Source: Bradyrhizobium commune
Lineage (GTDB): Bacteria; Pseudomonadota; Alphaproteobacteria; Rhizobiales; Xanthobacteraceae
Reading direction: 5' to 3'
Length of the DNA: 64,000 nucleotides
Assembly: GCF_015624505.1 (NCBI RefSeq)
Contig: NZ_CP061379.1
Span: 3,224,001 to 3,288,000 of the forward strand
Position numbers and translations under genes: made by a program. Positions within the stretch are counted from its first letter, which is position 1. The number at the start of each line of letters is the position of its first letter. The notes beneath the pieces are model-generated. The model was not told where the DNA came from and searched no databases. It worked only from the letters and a program-made list of their open reading frames with translations. Shown piece by piece: positions 39,201 to 44,413 of this stretch.

Positions 39201-40856
39201 ATTCTTAATCTCAATCTCATCGCCCAGAACATTGCTGCAGACGACGTCACGACCATTCAGGCGGGACGTGACATTCTGTACAATTACGGCACGGCGCCTT
39301 CAACCCTCGGAACACCGCCTCCAGGTCTCACGGTATCTGCAGGCTTCTCCTTCAGACGCAGCCTCGGTGGGCCTGGCCTCCAGATCGCTGGTCCTGGTTT
39401 CCTCGTCGTGCAGGCCGGGCGCGACCTCGGGCCGTTCCTGCCCGTGACGCGCGACAGCAGCGCCTTCACCTTGGATCAGGAAGGCATCGCCGCGATCGGC
39501 AACGCCAGTCTCTGGCCGGTCGGCAACCGATATGTCAATCAGGGCTCGAGCGGCATGTACGACGTCACGCTGCTGGGTCCCGTTACGTCGAGCACAAGGA
39601 AGCGCAACGAGCAGTTGCCGGGCACCAGCGCCGATATCATCACGATGTTCGGCGTCGCCAACGGCATCAACTATGACGGCTATACCACGGTGGATGCCGC
39701 CACCAATCAGCCCGTCTTTCATCCAGGCGTGATTGCCACCTATATCGATCCCGCCAACGCCTCCGACGTCGCTCACAACTACATCAGCGAGCTGAAGGAT
39801 TTCCTCGTCAGCATCGGCAGGCCGGCCGGCAGCGATTCCGACGCGTGGAGCATCTTCCAGTCCTTGCCGAAGGATCTTCAGCATGTCTTCGCCGACAAGG
39901 TGTTCTTTGCAGAGCTCAAGGCCGTCGGCAAGGCGCAGACCGCAACGTCCGGCAACTACCAGCGCGGCTACGAGGCGATCAACACCATGTTCCCGTCGGA
40001 CTTCGGCTACACCAGGAACGCGCTCGGCGGCGGCACCAACGGCGCCAACGCGCTGGTGCACACCGGCGATCTCGATTTGCTGCATGCGACGATCCAGACC
40101 AGGTTCGGCGGCGACATCTCGATCTTTGGTCCGGGCGGCACCATCCGCGTCGGCTCGCTCGCGCTCGAGCCGAACCCTCTGCTCAAGCCGAACGATCTCG
40201 GCATCCTGACGCTCGGCGGCGGGGCGATCAACACGTTCACCGACGCGAGCGTGCTGGTCAATTCGAGCCGCATCATGACCCAGCAGGGCGGCGACATCCT
40301 GATGTGGAGCTCGAACGGCGACCTCGACGCCGGCCGCGGCGCCCAGACCACGCTGTCGTTCCCGCCGCTCCAGGTCACGTTCAACTCCGACGACTATCAG
40401 AGCGTCGATCTTGGCGGCCTCGTCAGCGGCGCCGGCATCGCCGTGGTGCAGAGCTCGAAGCTCGCCAGCGAGTCGAACGCCTTCCTGCTCGCGCCACGCG
40501 GCACCGTCGATGCCGGTGAAGCGGGCATCCGGGTGTCCGGCAATCTGGTGATCGCGGCCGTGCAGGTGGTGAATGCCGGCAACATCCAGGTGGGCGGCAC
40601 GTCCACCGGTATCCCGACTGTCACGGCGCCGAACATTGGCGCGCTCAGCGCGGCCTCGAACACAGCCGGCGCCGCCGCCAAGTCGGCCGAGCCGCCGACC
40701 GCCGGGGGTAACAATGATCGCGCCTCGGTCTTCATCGTCGAGGTGGTCGGCTACGGCGGCACTGGCGGCCAGGACTCCAACTCGTCCGGCAACGGTCAGG
40801 GCAACCAATCCGACGACTCCGGTAAATCTGACGACCAGAAGAAAAAGCAGCCGTAG
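27294..40856 (+). CDS. Giant filamentous haemagglutinin-like exoprotein (TpsA)
   Basis: Secreted or surface adhesin of the two-partner system, 4,520 residues. Signal peptide 1-38 (ending INHQAQA), then an Ala/Gln-rich helical stretch, then the TPS haemagglutination-activity domain: TFTQTLNDGQYTVDITQTQ, ILNWQTFNIG and the NRNGIIFGAGAQVN motif. The rest is a very long beta-helix-like Gly/Ser/Thr-rich shaft containing a 103-residue tandem repeat (nt 36087 on). Near the C-terminus is a segment like the filamentous-haemagglutinin-family domain DUF3739 (FGGDISIFGPGG, ILTLGGGAINTF, GGDILMWSSNGDLDAGRGAQT). The tail is hydrophilic. No CdiA-type VENN motif or toxin tip was seen. The frame opens at GTG 27189, but the GTG at 27294 has GGAG seven bases before it and starts the signal peptide. 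The cognate pore is TpsB at 18641. Confidence 0.95.
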   Translation: MNIDLKPSAFSFRWRSLRAALLTSTALLPWLINHQAQARNLNSSNSSVAPATAAQVAAGLAAQQAASAGAQAQVSLARAAAALAAARQAQQDAAAAAVGKSTVNGVVTGGLMPLGGVTQNACGASCSTLQLNTPSAWQNANTTFTQTLNDGQYTVDITQTQSKAILNWQTFNIGRNTTLKFEQQSSDWTVLNRVTDPTGSPTQILGQMSALGGVYVINRNGIIFGAGAQVNVHALVASSLDVGALGMTQAARDSFFLGSGINGPNAFSVTPTSQPGDPNYASENNHWGDVTVQAGASIKTSIVDLDSPGFIYLFGRNVSNSGSLAAPAGEVALVAGRSINLISGGFWKLPSSVLPSGVTYRGTDFQVTQFADVYQALGSGPITNNYAAGTGLVSNDGLIETPRGITEAIGDRITIGQAGVISADTGITRNSMVLLRAATSIDLEGTISSLPYDDPLTSSLPQGGSAGSTVQTFTPAYVELSAQGSVTVGSSGLISAPSATVTLRATDLGATSFYTNPDVYRLFGTQNSPAALQPSVTGPQRIELESGATIDVAGLQDVVLPASYNFIPFVPRGNEFADTPLQRNGALYGQTLWIDIRASGTRSDGTTWVGTPVADASGTINAYGRSIQQLMTTGGVVSLQTDRTAPDIPTNEARVITQSGSVINVAGGNVTYLPGMVSTSILLGADGRRYGIANADPNMTYIGLAGQFTVDHSHWGIKEIWSTATQIYQSGYTEGHDAGGVNITTVSPQLQGQMYFGSVGGERQISQGLKPSSTNGVTAAQAKGDELPSQGYLTLNLSSSVVIDADAASDQLAVTNQIGQTGAPVVKGADFTPTSTHQTVLSAPTLSSYGLSLLQVNSNDLLVTHNAANDAAGLPDLNLAAGGTFSATTGSAISIAGNIRVAGGQISLVTDAYTFGITGNPLFQRAQTVSGKADVFVEGALDVSGRWVNDTGRFGTAMGGPGYIDGGSISIATNKSSNGTIDTTGSILLAQGSLLDASSGGYISSTGVAKTASTGVLAGRGGSISLLTNQGSEFVDPLNGSGGPPRPSSGNVAQLQLDGTLRAYGFERNGTLTLGAAKTITIDSTAHADASSGIVTSTGAGLTPVTLAASRLTDGGFGAYVIESTPDGWTGTSSVITVAAGVNLTLQQQNLASLADYSAVGTGSKIANVAGFARLPDDQRKSVDFTLKSDNILLDTGAVIATDPGAKISFGGIPNYLLSTPLREQAAQNVLLRGSVIDHAGTVVVNAQKTWLGPQAKVDVSGTFVANSRYGQPKGQTVSGTVLGGGSFTIEAAAPNVQVGNLANTYTPGAVPSGTYVVAEQGAVVDVSGYATSIQAQDASGNSVTSQSWSDAGTVKIDAASFVWGGTFVAKGGRSADGTQVMSADGKTPLANGGTIMLGGGAMLLQQDSTNISAALSGILAAGPATLANLASNSSSLVNQLASASGTSSSIFAAVDRLSAFENVFLYSGTAQNGPARIFTGLSGNTYAIAPPSLSALSISGSVTWTSDNGLSRLYIAANTISSTTSGSTVTLAAPYMLLTGGGGASSTAGSSLYLGFERTRAGDPSSDVIIAKTIDVENAAFAGFNDIELKSAGDIRLSTPKVADGFSSGGTSSDAARFTGQIAAGGANLVLDAQRIYPVSDVDFTIQTTGNVTFQSTAGGRSDIPLSAGGSLSVYAATIDQDGNIFAPLGKITLGDDGTATGNTLKIQTTSVTLEPGSLTSVTLAGTVVPYGETLDGVNWYYNASLHPILAAASGTEPVLPSKGLVLNASGVAVKQGATIDTRGGGDLQASEWIQGKGGSRDTLATTPSGQTVYALVPSGNNPVAAFDIHFTTARSLDGGQTVKAGDAYPLAGQQIYLDGSTGVPAGTYTLYPGHYATLPGALRVVDYGSNLGRNVASGTTLPDGTVLVTGHYTQSVRPGAYASGSELFAVQSSSVWQQYSEYSFSSANSYFIDKANHDGVAIPRLPVDAGRIAVIAQQQLILAATELSAPAAGGRGGELDISASKLAVLSPSVDPQPFTAAGYVVVASDQLSSFESVLIGGLRSDTAKGTLITGTASDVVVDTPVDPATQTGGLSLPEIMLVTTPLGTTQQTVSSSFQVNVNGTWFDGTSQFTANAPTGTSTISIATGSVIKTTGNVHTGVGRNFYVGSNASSTTTAQQVATALGGTLDSTGTVITGADINKIPIGVPGVGYGNNPPTDVLSSYSSQGLGALFVASQDSTMSVAGPSGSPLTIQFTTLGGFFPVRSADGSSGPAAVTLPGGNVGHVEISAGAQITTNNLFMQATASTNSIVLNKPVAGNPNLPAATINAGQAKIAGRSIGIGASTSDGVILSDANLAQLATVKNLTLAAVAGDITFYGSDLIQTAMQGLTLDARAVTGTGGDSKIQVGGTVTLLNSSGLTGTSAQAGVSGSLDIVATDIVFGGGSQTIAGYSQVNLAASEHVLFSNQGTLRLGTGSDTNGLPTDVVGLQMITPLVSVGGNTSKGGGSFVATTSGAVNIGNAIFDPSKPLPINPPTDSSDTGGSLLVQGKSISVGGFVDDQGQQRAGSIIQAQSGTITLEATTGDVTLGNNAYLSARGYAKNLVDTTTYLSGGKVVLKADAGNIVTVGATDLSKGNDASVIDVAQPVDGLGYGGQIQILATAGQATLLGDLHGKGGNGLGGSFLIDTNSLQVSSTYTPRVALDPLADKLLAGGFTGAIDIHTRTGDLMLSEGHTLKANSVALTADDQTWDSSDPSRHFGRLVIAGTIDASGYAGTTADGTGQAGGQVNLYAANEITLTSTGVINASTEHGDERGGDVTIGIGWGTKSNAGIDLQPGSRIDVHGGTKGGLSGGTVLVRAPNDGGNDVYITQIASTITGARDVTIESFVSFSTNGQGGIDASSLGWNGVLDPGGAVNATSVKVNTVYVPPGSGGSYTEVPNVIFSAPATTSTGLKSITIASSSVWYQNALAPNFVGDVVIEAPTGGTAASGVVTTDANGTPTFTITNPGSGFTGAPATIRFYSQGVLLATAHLTGSDFASAQLTTAGQATGTAVMGLKSIAIASTSSWYHLDPNFAGTVVIQAASGGASATGTVTTDANGVPTFTITGAGSGFTGAPATILFYRDGKLVVTGHLSSSDFASTVMTVVGVNVTNAGSLYTGAATATFSGGGAGATQAAAVNADMDTAAATGSGAFAAVTLQQYVQGKFVYNTSTDVKYYGFSGAMDRIVKPLAGVLGSVVHLRPGVDLVNPDPTINGGNITVASNWNLAAGTVGNLKPNTGSLAGLQYFDPSTSYVDFAYRYLANYGTADAPSYGVEAGALTLRAFNNINVNASISDGFFQFGDYLNGTYKTAVSNYIGSTTARRTIDNGNSTLNNYLPAPFAPYNTTGNPNGISASAVDLNEADLFPHSLLVCVSHCGADSAPDGWAAIVNPGSWSYRLTAGADMGSANPNAMQSLASVNGRNAGDVVVNGHVLNTTIAPLLNLNLPTMVRTGTGGISIAAARDVSLADTAAPGVIYAAGVNTARYANPYDASGNVTDSNGFLEPQLMSYGSSTSGRLEVVYGAPTAAAFPVAAGDVSVIAQEDIKGYRNVTTTNLFNIAALANAYYTPWLIADAGVTNAAGALTLGAGVFAPSSGAFASQTAWWIQYASFREGILSAGGNVNVTAGRDLVDVSVSLPTTGRVTGGLSSLSTPQTQLYGSGNMTVRAGRNLLGGSYYEGSGHASIQVSGIVDANGTITLKDGSAAPNYTLLAVDTGQISMISGGSMAISGIVNPAELHLQSPSFANQGGVGSTQSLLMNTYGPNSAVNLLAATGNLNIAMPQTSGTTAWTTGLIYPASFTAIAAGGDITTKGLVTNSATNTTATMPGIVLTGSQNGTFELLAQGSIDLTGGYTNLATPGPSISAGPSLLDTAFDPYQPNNGMTGASSSALLAHQDDHDTNPARIYAVSGDISAVATTTSIVPAGTVTSATLVDYSRVELNRPAKIYAGRDILNLNLIAQNIAADDVTTIQAGRDILYNYGTAPSTLGTPPPGLTVSAGFSFRRSLGGPGLQIAGPGFLVVQAGRDLGPFLPVTRDSSAFTLDQEGIAAIGNASLWPVGNRYVNQGSSGMYDVTLLGPVTSSTRKRNEQLPGTSADIITMFGVANGINYDGYTTVDAATNQPVFHPGVIATYIDPANASDVAHNYISELKDFLVSIGRPAGSDSDAWSIFQSLPKDLQHVFADKVFFAELKAVGKAQTATSGNYQRGYEAINTMFPSDFGYTRNALGGGTNGANALVHTGDLDLLHATIQTRFGGDISIFGPGGTIRVGSLALEPNPLLKPNDLGILTLGGGAINTFTDASVLVNSSRIMTQQGGDILMWSSNGDLDAGRGAQTTLSFPPLQVTFNSDDYQSVDLGGLVSGAGIAVVQSSKLASESNAFLLAPRGTVDAGEAGIRVSGNLVIAAVQVVNAGNIQVGGTSTGIPTVTAPNIGALSAASNTAGAAAKSAEPPTAGGNNDRASVFIVEVVGYGGTGGQDSNSSGNGQGNQSDDSGKSDDQKKKQP
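36087..36680 (+). repeat. Tandem 103-residue repeat inside tpsA
   Basis: Two adjacent copies with a 309-base period start at 36087 (GLKSITIASSSVWY) and 36396 (GLKSIAIASTSSWY). Shared landmarks are VTTDANG, PTFTIT, GSGFTGAPATI and SDFAS. The second copy ends near 36680 (approximate). The copies differ at many positions, so the duplication is old or under selection to diverge. Confidence 0.85.
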
Positions 40857-40892
40857 CGGCGCGCGCGAGACAGCAGAGGTCGGGGGGCCGCG

Positions 40893-41885
40893 ATGACCGA
40901 GATCCATGCCATCATCCTCACGCTCGACGAGGAGAAGCACATCGCGCGCTGCATCGAGAGCATCCGTGCGCACTGCGCCAGCATTCTCGTCGTCGATTCC
41001 GGCTCGAAGGACCGCACCCGGGAGATCGCGGCCGGCCTTGGTGCCGAGGTGATCGAGAATCCCTGGATCAACTACGCGACCCAGACCAACAAGGCGATCT
41101 CGGCCTGCGCCGGCAAGACCGGCTGGCTGATGCGGATCGATGCCGACGAATATCTCACGCCGGAATCGGCGGCCGGCCTGCATGATCTGCTGGACCGGCA
41201 GCCGCGCGACGTCGCCGGCGTGGTCGTCCGCCGCCAGATCGTGTTCCTCGGACGCCGCATCAGATGGGGCGCCATCGAGCCGAGTTGGCAGCTGCGGCTC
41301 TGGCGCGCCGGGCAGGGCTCCTGCGAGCAGCGCTGGATGGATGAGCACATCATCGTCAGCGGCAAGGTGGTGCGATCGACCATCGATCTCGTCGACGAGA
41401 ACCTCAATTCGCTCGACTGGTGGACCAGCAAGCACAATCGCTACGCCTCGCGCGAGGTCATCGACATCCTCGCCTCGCGCGGGCTGCTCGGCGAGAACAT
41501 GGACATCCAGCGCCACAGCGCGTCCTGGCAGGCCAAGCTCAAGCGCTTCGTCAAGGAGCGGGTCTACGAAAAGCTCCCTGGCGGCGTGCGGCCGCTGTTC
41601 TTCTTCCTCTACCGCTATGTCGCGCGGCTCGGCTTCCTCGACGGCAAGCAGGGCTACTACTTCCACATCCTCCAGGGCTTCTGGTACCGCACCCTGATCG
41701 ACGCCAAGCTCGACGAGATCATGGCGTTGGCCAAGCGACGGGGCGTTCCGGTCAGCGAGGCGGTGCGGCTCGCGACCGGATTTGATCCGAATGTCGCGGT
41801 TCCGGCGCCGGCTTCCCCGATGCCACGTATCGTCGCGTCGGACGGCGAACGCGGCCGCGAGCGAGCTATCGCGCACCAGTCGTAG
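40893..41885 (+). CDS. Family 2 glycosyltransferase
   Basis: A 330-residue GT-A fold glycosyltransferase (GT2), related in style to the WaaE/KdtX branch. The N-terminus IHAIILTLDEEKHIARCIESI, the nucleotide-binding region ILVVDSGSKDRTREIA and the metal-binding DxD in RIDADEYL (about 79-86) are intact. The C-terminal part (FVKERVYEKLPGGVRPLFFFLYRYVARLG region) is basic and aromatic and may sit at the membrane. It follows tpsA by 36 bases on the same strand. It could glycosylate the adhesin or add a sugar to the exopolysaccharide; the next genes favour the latter. Donor unknown. Confidence 0.9.
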   Translation: MTEIHAIILTLDEEKHIARCIESIRAHCASILVVDSGSKDRTREIAAGLGAEVIENPWINYATQTNKAISACAGKTGWLMRIDADEYLTPESAAGLHDLLDRQPRDVAGVVVRRQIVFLGRRIRWGAIEPSWQLRLWRAGQGSCEQRWMDEHIIVSGKVVRSTIDLVDENLNSLDWWTSKHNRYASREVIDILASRGLLGENMDIQRHSASWQAKLKRFVKERVYEKLPGGVRPLFFFLYRYVARLGFLDGKQGYYFHILQGFWYRTLIDAKLDEIMALAKRRGVPVSEAVRLATGFDPNVAVPAPASPMPRIVASDGERGRERAIAHQS

Positions 41886-41966
41886 GCAAATTCGATCGAC
41901 TGTAGTTGACTGCGGCCCGTGCCAAGCGCGATGACATTAACCTCCAGCCTGTCGTGAGTCAAAACA

Positions 41967-41994
41967 GTGCCGCATCCGATCCCGGATGCGGCAC
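41967..41994 (-). terminator. Hairpin between convergent genes
   Basis: A perfect 12-pair stem GTGCCGCATCCG/CGGATGCGGCAC with a four-base loop lies between the convergent GT2 and epimerase genes. On the minus strand it is followed shortly by TTTT, so it mainly serves the epimerase transcript and may act in both directions. Confidence 0.7.
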
Positions 41995-42023
41995 AGTCGC
42001 CATCAGCCCTTTTCTTGTGGTCG

Positions 42024-43046
42024 TTACTCCGCGGCGACGATTTCCGGCTGGCGGATCGCGGGCTTCGGAGCGTCCTTGGGGCGCTGCGTCTTCTGGACCT
42101 GCTGGTCGATCCAGGCGTAGGTTTTGGCGATGCCGCTCTTGAGCGGCTGCGACGGACGCCAGGCCAGCTTCTCGAAGATCAGCTTGTTGTTCGAGTTGCG
42201 GCCGCGCACGCCGAGCGGGCCGGGGATGTGCCGCGGCGTGATGGTCTTGCCGGCGATCTCGGCGGCGATCGCCGCGAGGCGGTTGATCGAGACCATTTCC
42301 TCCGAGCCGATGTTCACCGGGCCGGCCCAGTCTGAGCGCATGAAGCGGATCGTGCCTTCGAGGCATTCGTCGATGTAGAGGAAGGAGCGGGTCTGCTCGC
42401 CGTCACCCCAGATCTCGATCTCGCCGGGGTTGCCGGCCTGCGCGACTTTGCGGCAGATCGCGGCCGGCGCCTTTTCCTTGCCGTCGTTCCAGGCGCCTTC
42501 GGGGCCGAAGATATTGTGATAGCGCGCGACGCGGACCTCGAAGCCGTGGTTGCGGGCATAGGCCGCGTAGAGGCGCTCGCTGAACAGTTTTTCCCAACCG
42601 TACTCGCTGTCGGGCGCCGCCGGATAGGCATCGCTCTCGGCGAGGCCCGCGTTCTCGGCCTCTAGTTGGCGGTATTCCGGATAGATGCAGGCCGACGACG
42701 AGTAGAAGATGCGAAAACTATTGCGGCGCCGGCAGGCCTCGAGGATGTTGAGGTTGATCTGCGCCGAATTGTGCATCACCGAAGCGTCGTTCTCGCCGGT
42801 GAAGATGTAGCCCGCGCCGCCCATGTCGGCGGCGAGCTGATACACCTCGTCGAAGCGCGTATCGACGGCTTCGTGGCAGACCGCGAGATCGCGGAGATCG
42901 CCGACGATGAAATCGTCAGCCTGGGTCGGGCTGAAGCGGGGATATTTGAGGTCCACGCCGCGGACCCAGAAACCCTCCGCCTTCAGGCGCTTGACCAGAT
43001 GGGACCCGATGAACCCGCCTGCGCCGCAGACCAATGCCTTCTTCAT
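42024..43046 (-). CDS. GDP-mannose 3,5-epimerase
   Basis: Short-chain epimerase (340 residues) that closely resembles plant GDP-mannose 3,5-epimerase, which makes GDP-L-galactose and GDP-L-gulose from GDP-D-mannose. Visible: Rossmann GAGGFIG (8-14), ADMGGAGYIF (73-82), the catalytic Cys120 in SSSACIYPE, the Tyr149-x3-Lys153 pair in EYGWEK, and late motifs EKAPAAICRK, GDGEQTRSFLYIDEC, NIGSEEMVSIN, HIPGPLGVRGRNS, all with plant counterparts (from memory). The ATG at 43046 has AGGAG nearby; upstream in-frame starts lie inside the previous gene. It overlaps the GT gene by four bases (ATGA). It probably supplies an L-sugar for the exopolysaccharide. Confidence 0.88.
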   Translation of the reverse strand: MKKALVCGAGGFIGSHLVKRLKAEGFWVRGVDLKYPRFSPTQADDFIVGDLRDLAVCHEAVDTRFDEVYQLAADMGGAGYIFTGENDASVMHNSAQINLNILEACRRRNSFRIFYSSSACIYPEYRQLEAENAGLAESDAYPAAPDSEYGWEKLFSERLYAAYARNHGFEVRVARYHNIFGPEGAWNDGKEKAPAAICRKVAQAGNPGEIEIWGDGEQTRSFLYIDECLEGTIRFMRSDWAGPVNIGSEEMVSINRLAAIAAEIAGKTITPRHIPGPLGVRGRNSNNKLIFEKLAWRPSQPLKSGIAKTYAWIDQQVQKTQRPKDAPKPAIRQPEIVAAE

Positions 43047-44188
43047 ACGCTGCTCCTGACCAATCGTAGTTTCTTTGCTGACGATGCGTTGTGGTTCGCG
43101 GCGAAATCTTCGAGCAATTGGGCGCATCGATCGCTGTCGCCGACATCGACGTGGAAGTACGCGCTGGACTTGCGCGCGTCGCAGAGCAGGTGGACGTCGG
43201 ATTCCGTCGGGCCGATGAACATCACCGGCAAATCCGAGTCGACGCAGGCATAAACCTTGGACGGCAGCACGTAGCCGACGAACGCGTTCTTCAGGGTGAT
43301 GAGATGCGCATCCGGTGTCCTGAGCAGCGAGGCGAGCTGGTCCAGCGGCACGAGATCGGTGCGAATGTAGGGCGCCTTGGCCTCGTCAAGCGCTTCGGCG
43401 ACGGTGGCCGCGCCCTTCCCGATGGCGTTGAGCCAGAGCAGCACCGTTCCTGATCCAGTTTTGTGATGCTCGATATAGGCGCTGACGAAGGTCGCCGTGT
43501 CGTGTGCGATGCCCCAATTGCCGGAGTAGAGCAGCAGAAACTTGCCGTCGGTCTGCGGCGGCCGGGCGAGCGGCGGAGTGCCGGGGCCGATCTCGATCGG
43601 GGAGGGATCGCGCTTCAGCACGATGCGATCCTTGGTCACGCCGATCTCGTTGAGCCGCATCGCCTGATCGTGCCCGAGCACCTCAAACGTGTGGACCCGC
43701 CGGCGCCAGAACAGGGTGAGCGTGAGGACGAGCTTGAGGAACAGGCTAGGGCTGCCGCGTTCGGCGATCGCGCATTCCGGATGGAAATCGGTGATGCGAT
43801 AGATCAGCCGCTTGCGCAGCAGCACGTTCAGCGGCGCGATCCAGTGCAGGAACAGCGGCGGGCTGCCGGTGAAGAGAACCGATTGCGCCTTGCGAATGAA
43901 GGGGAGCGCGGCCCGCAGCAGCTTGGTGTTGGTCGTGATGGTCCAGCGAATGCGCGCAGAGGTCCGGGCCTTGTCGTAGGCGGGAACCGGCACCTTGACG
44001 ATCTCGAGCGTGCCGCGCTCGAAGCGCTCGATCGAACTTGTCGCTTCACCCGAGGTGAGGCCGACCAGCGTAACATGCAGGCCGCGGTCGCGTGCCATCT
44101 CGCGGGCGAACAGCACCGAATACTGCCCCACCGCGCCGAAGTCCGGCGGGAGCCAATCGCAGATGTAGACGAGCCGGGAGGCGGACAT
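43043..44188 (-). CDS. Glycosyltransferase, GT-B type
   Basis: A 381-residue GT-B glycosyltransferase. N-terminal fold: LVYICDWLPPDFGAVGQYSVLFAREMA. C-terminal nucleotide-sugar half: KFLLLYSGNWGIAHDTATF, then the LVPLDQLASLLRTPDAHLITLKNAFVGYVLPSK segment with the VLPSKVYA element that GT4-like enzymes use near the donor site. A classical E-x7-E is not clear, so the exact GT family is uncertain. It is followed by the epimerase with a four-base overlap. This suggests that it transfers the epimerase's sugar product or acts in the same repeat unit (inference). Confidence 0.82.
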   Translation of the reverse strand: MSASRLVYICDWLPPDFGAVGQYSVLFAREMARDRGLHVTLVGLTSGEATSSIERFERGTLEIVKVPVPAYDKARTSARIRWTITTNTKLLRAALPFIRKAQSVLFTGSPPLFLHWIAPLNVLLRKRLIYRITDFHPECAIAERGSPSLFLKLVLTLTLFWRRRVHTFEVLGHDQAMRLNEIGVTKDRIVLKRDPSPIEIGPGTPPLARPPQTDGKFLLLYSGNWGIAHDTATFVSAYIEHHKTGSGTVLLWLNAIGKGAATVAEALDEAKAPYIRTDLVPLDQLASLLRTPDAHLITLKNAFVGYVLPSKVYACVDSDLPVMFIGPTESDVHLLCDARKSSAYFHVDVGDSDRCAQLLEDFAANHNASSAKKLRLVRSSV

Positions 44189-44413
44189 GACGGCGGCGGG
44201 CCCGAATTCTCAGTGAACCACACCGCGGCCAGTCAGGCCGCGCGCGCGCCGCTTGCCGCATCGCATATTGGGGCACTCGGGTAGCATAACATATGGTCCG
44301 CAAGTTATGATGGTAAGATATGCGTGACGCTATGGCAGTAACATGTCGCCTTCACGACACGTGACGCCTCGCGCGGAGACCGCCAGGATGACGGCGGCCC
44401 CATGATTTTCAGC
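44189..44413. promoter_or_regulatory. AT-rich gap with two GTTATG boxes
   Basis: This 225-base gap lies between the initiating transferase and the GT/epimerase pair on the minus strand. It contains CATAAC (44285-44290) and GTTATG (44304-44309) in an AT-rich stretch, suggesting a separate promoter for the GT/epimerase pair. No gene is supported. Confidence 0.45.

Noticed and set aside
27294..40856. CdiA-like contact-dependent toxin
   Set aside because: No VENN motif, no toxin-like C-terminal tip and no small immunity gene follows. The next gene is a glycosyltransferase.
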